DNA of 15,122 nucleotides. Origin: STD2-102 sp964414205 (GTDB taxonomy: Bacteria; Bacillota; Clostridia; Christensenellales; CAG-917). Shown here piece after piece: positions 14,239-15,122 of this stretch. The notes under the pieces are model-generated. The model had not been told where the DNA came from. It searched no databases and saw nothing but the letters and a program-made list of their open reading frames with translations. The number at the start of each line of letters is the position of its first letter. The first letter of the stretch is position 1. The stretch spans positions 1 to 15,122 of the forward strand of contig CAYPVP010000038.1 in assembly GCA_964414205.1 (NCBI GenBank), given 5' to 3'. The position numbers and the translations under genes were made by a program.

Positions 14239-15122
14239 TTAAAAAATATAAATAATGCTGAATGCTACAAACAAAAACATCAAATCGAACATGATGCTGT
14301 CAAGCCTGTCAAGTGCTCCACCATGTCCTGGAAAAATTTTTCCAAAATCTTTGATGCCAATCGCTCTCTTGATTCTGCTTGCCGTAATGTCGCCAATTTG
14401 AGCAACAATTCCTCCAAGAAAACCGATTGTTAAATATATCAATGCTGATTTCCAAAGTGCATTTGCAAATGGAATATAGCCGAAAGTCCCACCTTGATAA
14501 ATGCCATAGAATGGCAAAACTTCAAAAAATATAAACATCAACACGCTTGCAATCATTGCTCCAAAAAGCCCACCAACTGCACCTGCAATCGTCTTTTTTG
14601 GGCTGATTGAAGGGCAAAGTTTTTTGCCTCCAATGGTACTTCCAGCGAGATATGCAAAAACGTCGCACATGATTGGCATGAAAACAGCAAACAAAACTCC
14701 ATAGATGCCAAAAAATCTGTTTGACACAATAAAACCAAAAGAGAGTATGAGCATTGGATAGAACATTGCAAAAATTGTTGCAACCAAATCTTTGAGTTCG
14801 CCCTCTTTTTTGAATGTAAACATAACCAGTGCAACCAACGATGACAAAGCAAATGAAATCAAAATTCCAATTGCACCTTGAAAAATATAGGTGTTTGTTG
14901 TGGTGATTGACACAAGGTGTTCAAAAACATAGAACAACGGATAAACAGTGATTCCAAAAAGAAACATTGGAATGTTGTAAACGTTGTATCCACCAAGTTT
15001 AAAACTTTTTGAAATTTCATATAGTGCTGTCAAAGCAAAAGCCAAAATAAGCAAGTCTAAAAACACACTGTGAACAAAATAGGACATCACCAAAAAACTG
15101 GCAACGAACAAAATAAGAAGTG
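14239..15122 (-). CDS. cdsA: Phosphatidate cytidylyltransferase CdsA (5' end outside window)
   Basis: CdsA makes CDP-diacylglycerol from CTP and phosphatidic acid at the membrane, the branch point for anionic phospholipids. The family signature is complete: SRIKRAIGIKDFGKIFPGHG followed by GALDRLD near the C-terminus. The segment CDVFAYLAGSTIGGKKLCPSISPKKT also fits. Around eight hydrophobic segments are visible. The frame stays open to the window edge (293 codons plus stop in the window). The first Met-capable codon inside it is a TTG at 15111 with no ribosome site and already within a membrane segment, so the true start lies beyond 15122 and probably only a short N-terminus is missing. It is followed 9 nt later by dxr. 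Confidence 0.95.
   Translation of the reverse strand, partial: LLILFVASFLVMSYFVHSVFLDLLILAFALTALYEISKSFKLGGYNVYNIPMFLFGITVYPLFYVFEHLVSITTTNTYIFQGAIGILISFALSSLVALVMFTFKKEGELKDLVATIFAMFYPMLILSFGFIVSNRFFGIYGVLFAVFMPIMCDVFAYLAGSTIGGKKLCPSISPKKTIAGAVGGLFGAMIASVLMFIFFEVLPFYGIYQGGTFGYIPFANALWKSALIYLTIGFLGGIVAQIGDITASRIKRAIGIKDFGKIFPGHGGALDRLDSIMFDLMFLFVAFSIIYIF

Noticed and set aside
15109..15111. TTG at 15111 as the cdsA start
   Set aside because: The frame is open to the window edge, there is no ribosome site, and the codon falls in a hydrophobic segment; the gene start is outside the window.

Overview
The window is a dense, AT-rich stretch (by eye about two thirds A+T) in which every gene lies on the minus strand. 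Gene order and protein families point to a low-GC Gram-positive bacterium of the Clostridia type. The evidence is the MEP isoprenoid genes dxr and ispG next to cdsA and rseP, a PolC-type N-terminal domain (a Firmicutes family), and the rimP-nusA-ylxR-ylxQ-infB-rbfA-nrnA-truB-ribF cluster. As in Clostridia, nrnA is present, and ylxP and proS are absent from the cluster. I cannot assign a genus; an uncultured anaerobic lineage is plausible. No mobile element, CRISPR array, tRNA or rRNA is visible.

Layout in the direction of transcription (high to low coordinates). (1) 15122-9070, an envelope/isoprenoid block: cdsA (its 5' end is cut by the window edge), dxr, rseP, ispG, then a PolC-like gene. 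Spacing is 9 nt, a 4-nt overlap, about 50 nt with a possible internal promoter before ispG, and a TTGA overlap into the PolC-like gene. (2) 9069-8924, the only sizeable intergenic region: a candidate extended -10 promoter, a strong intrinsic-terminator hairpin and a second AU-rich hairpin. (3) 8923-67, a transcription/translation block: rimP, nusA, ylxR, ylxQ, infB, rbfA, nrnA, truB, ribF and an endonuclease-IV-like TIM-barrel gene. Neighbours overlap or nearly touch, which suggests one translationally coupled operon.

The most unusual feature sits where a full polC (about 1,400 codons) is normally found between ispG and rimP. Here there is an intact gene of about 540 codons. It encodes the PolC N-terminal region, the OB fold and a DEDDh 3'-5' exonuclease with all its catalytic residues. 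It lacks both halves of the PHP domain and all of the polymerase domain. In PolC the exonuclease is inserted inside PHP, so this is not a simple 3' truncation. It looks like a purpose-built or domesticated stand-alone exonuclease, and a QxxIF clamp-binding-like motif lies in its linker. The second point of interest is the rimP-nusA leader. A promoter followed at once by a terminator hairpin matches the layout expected for NusA-dependent attenuation of its own operon, which has been reported in Bacillus subtilis.

Four start sites were chosen against the longest open frame: nrnA (ATG at 3721), ylxR (ATG at 7338), the PolC-like gene (TTG at 10692) and ispG (ATG at 11738). The nrnA and PolC-like choices rest on the Shine-Dalgarno sequence lying inside the longer frame.
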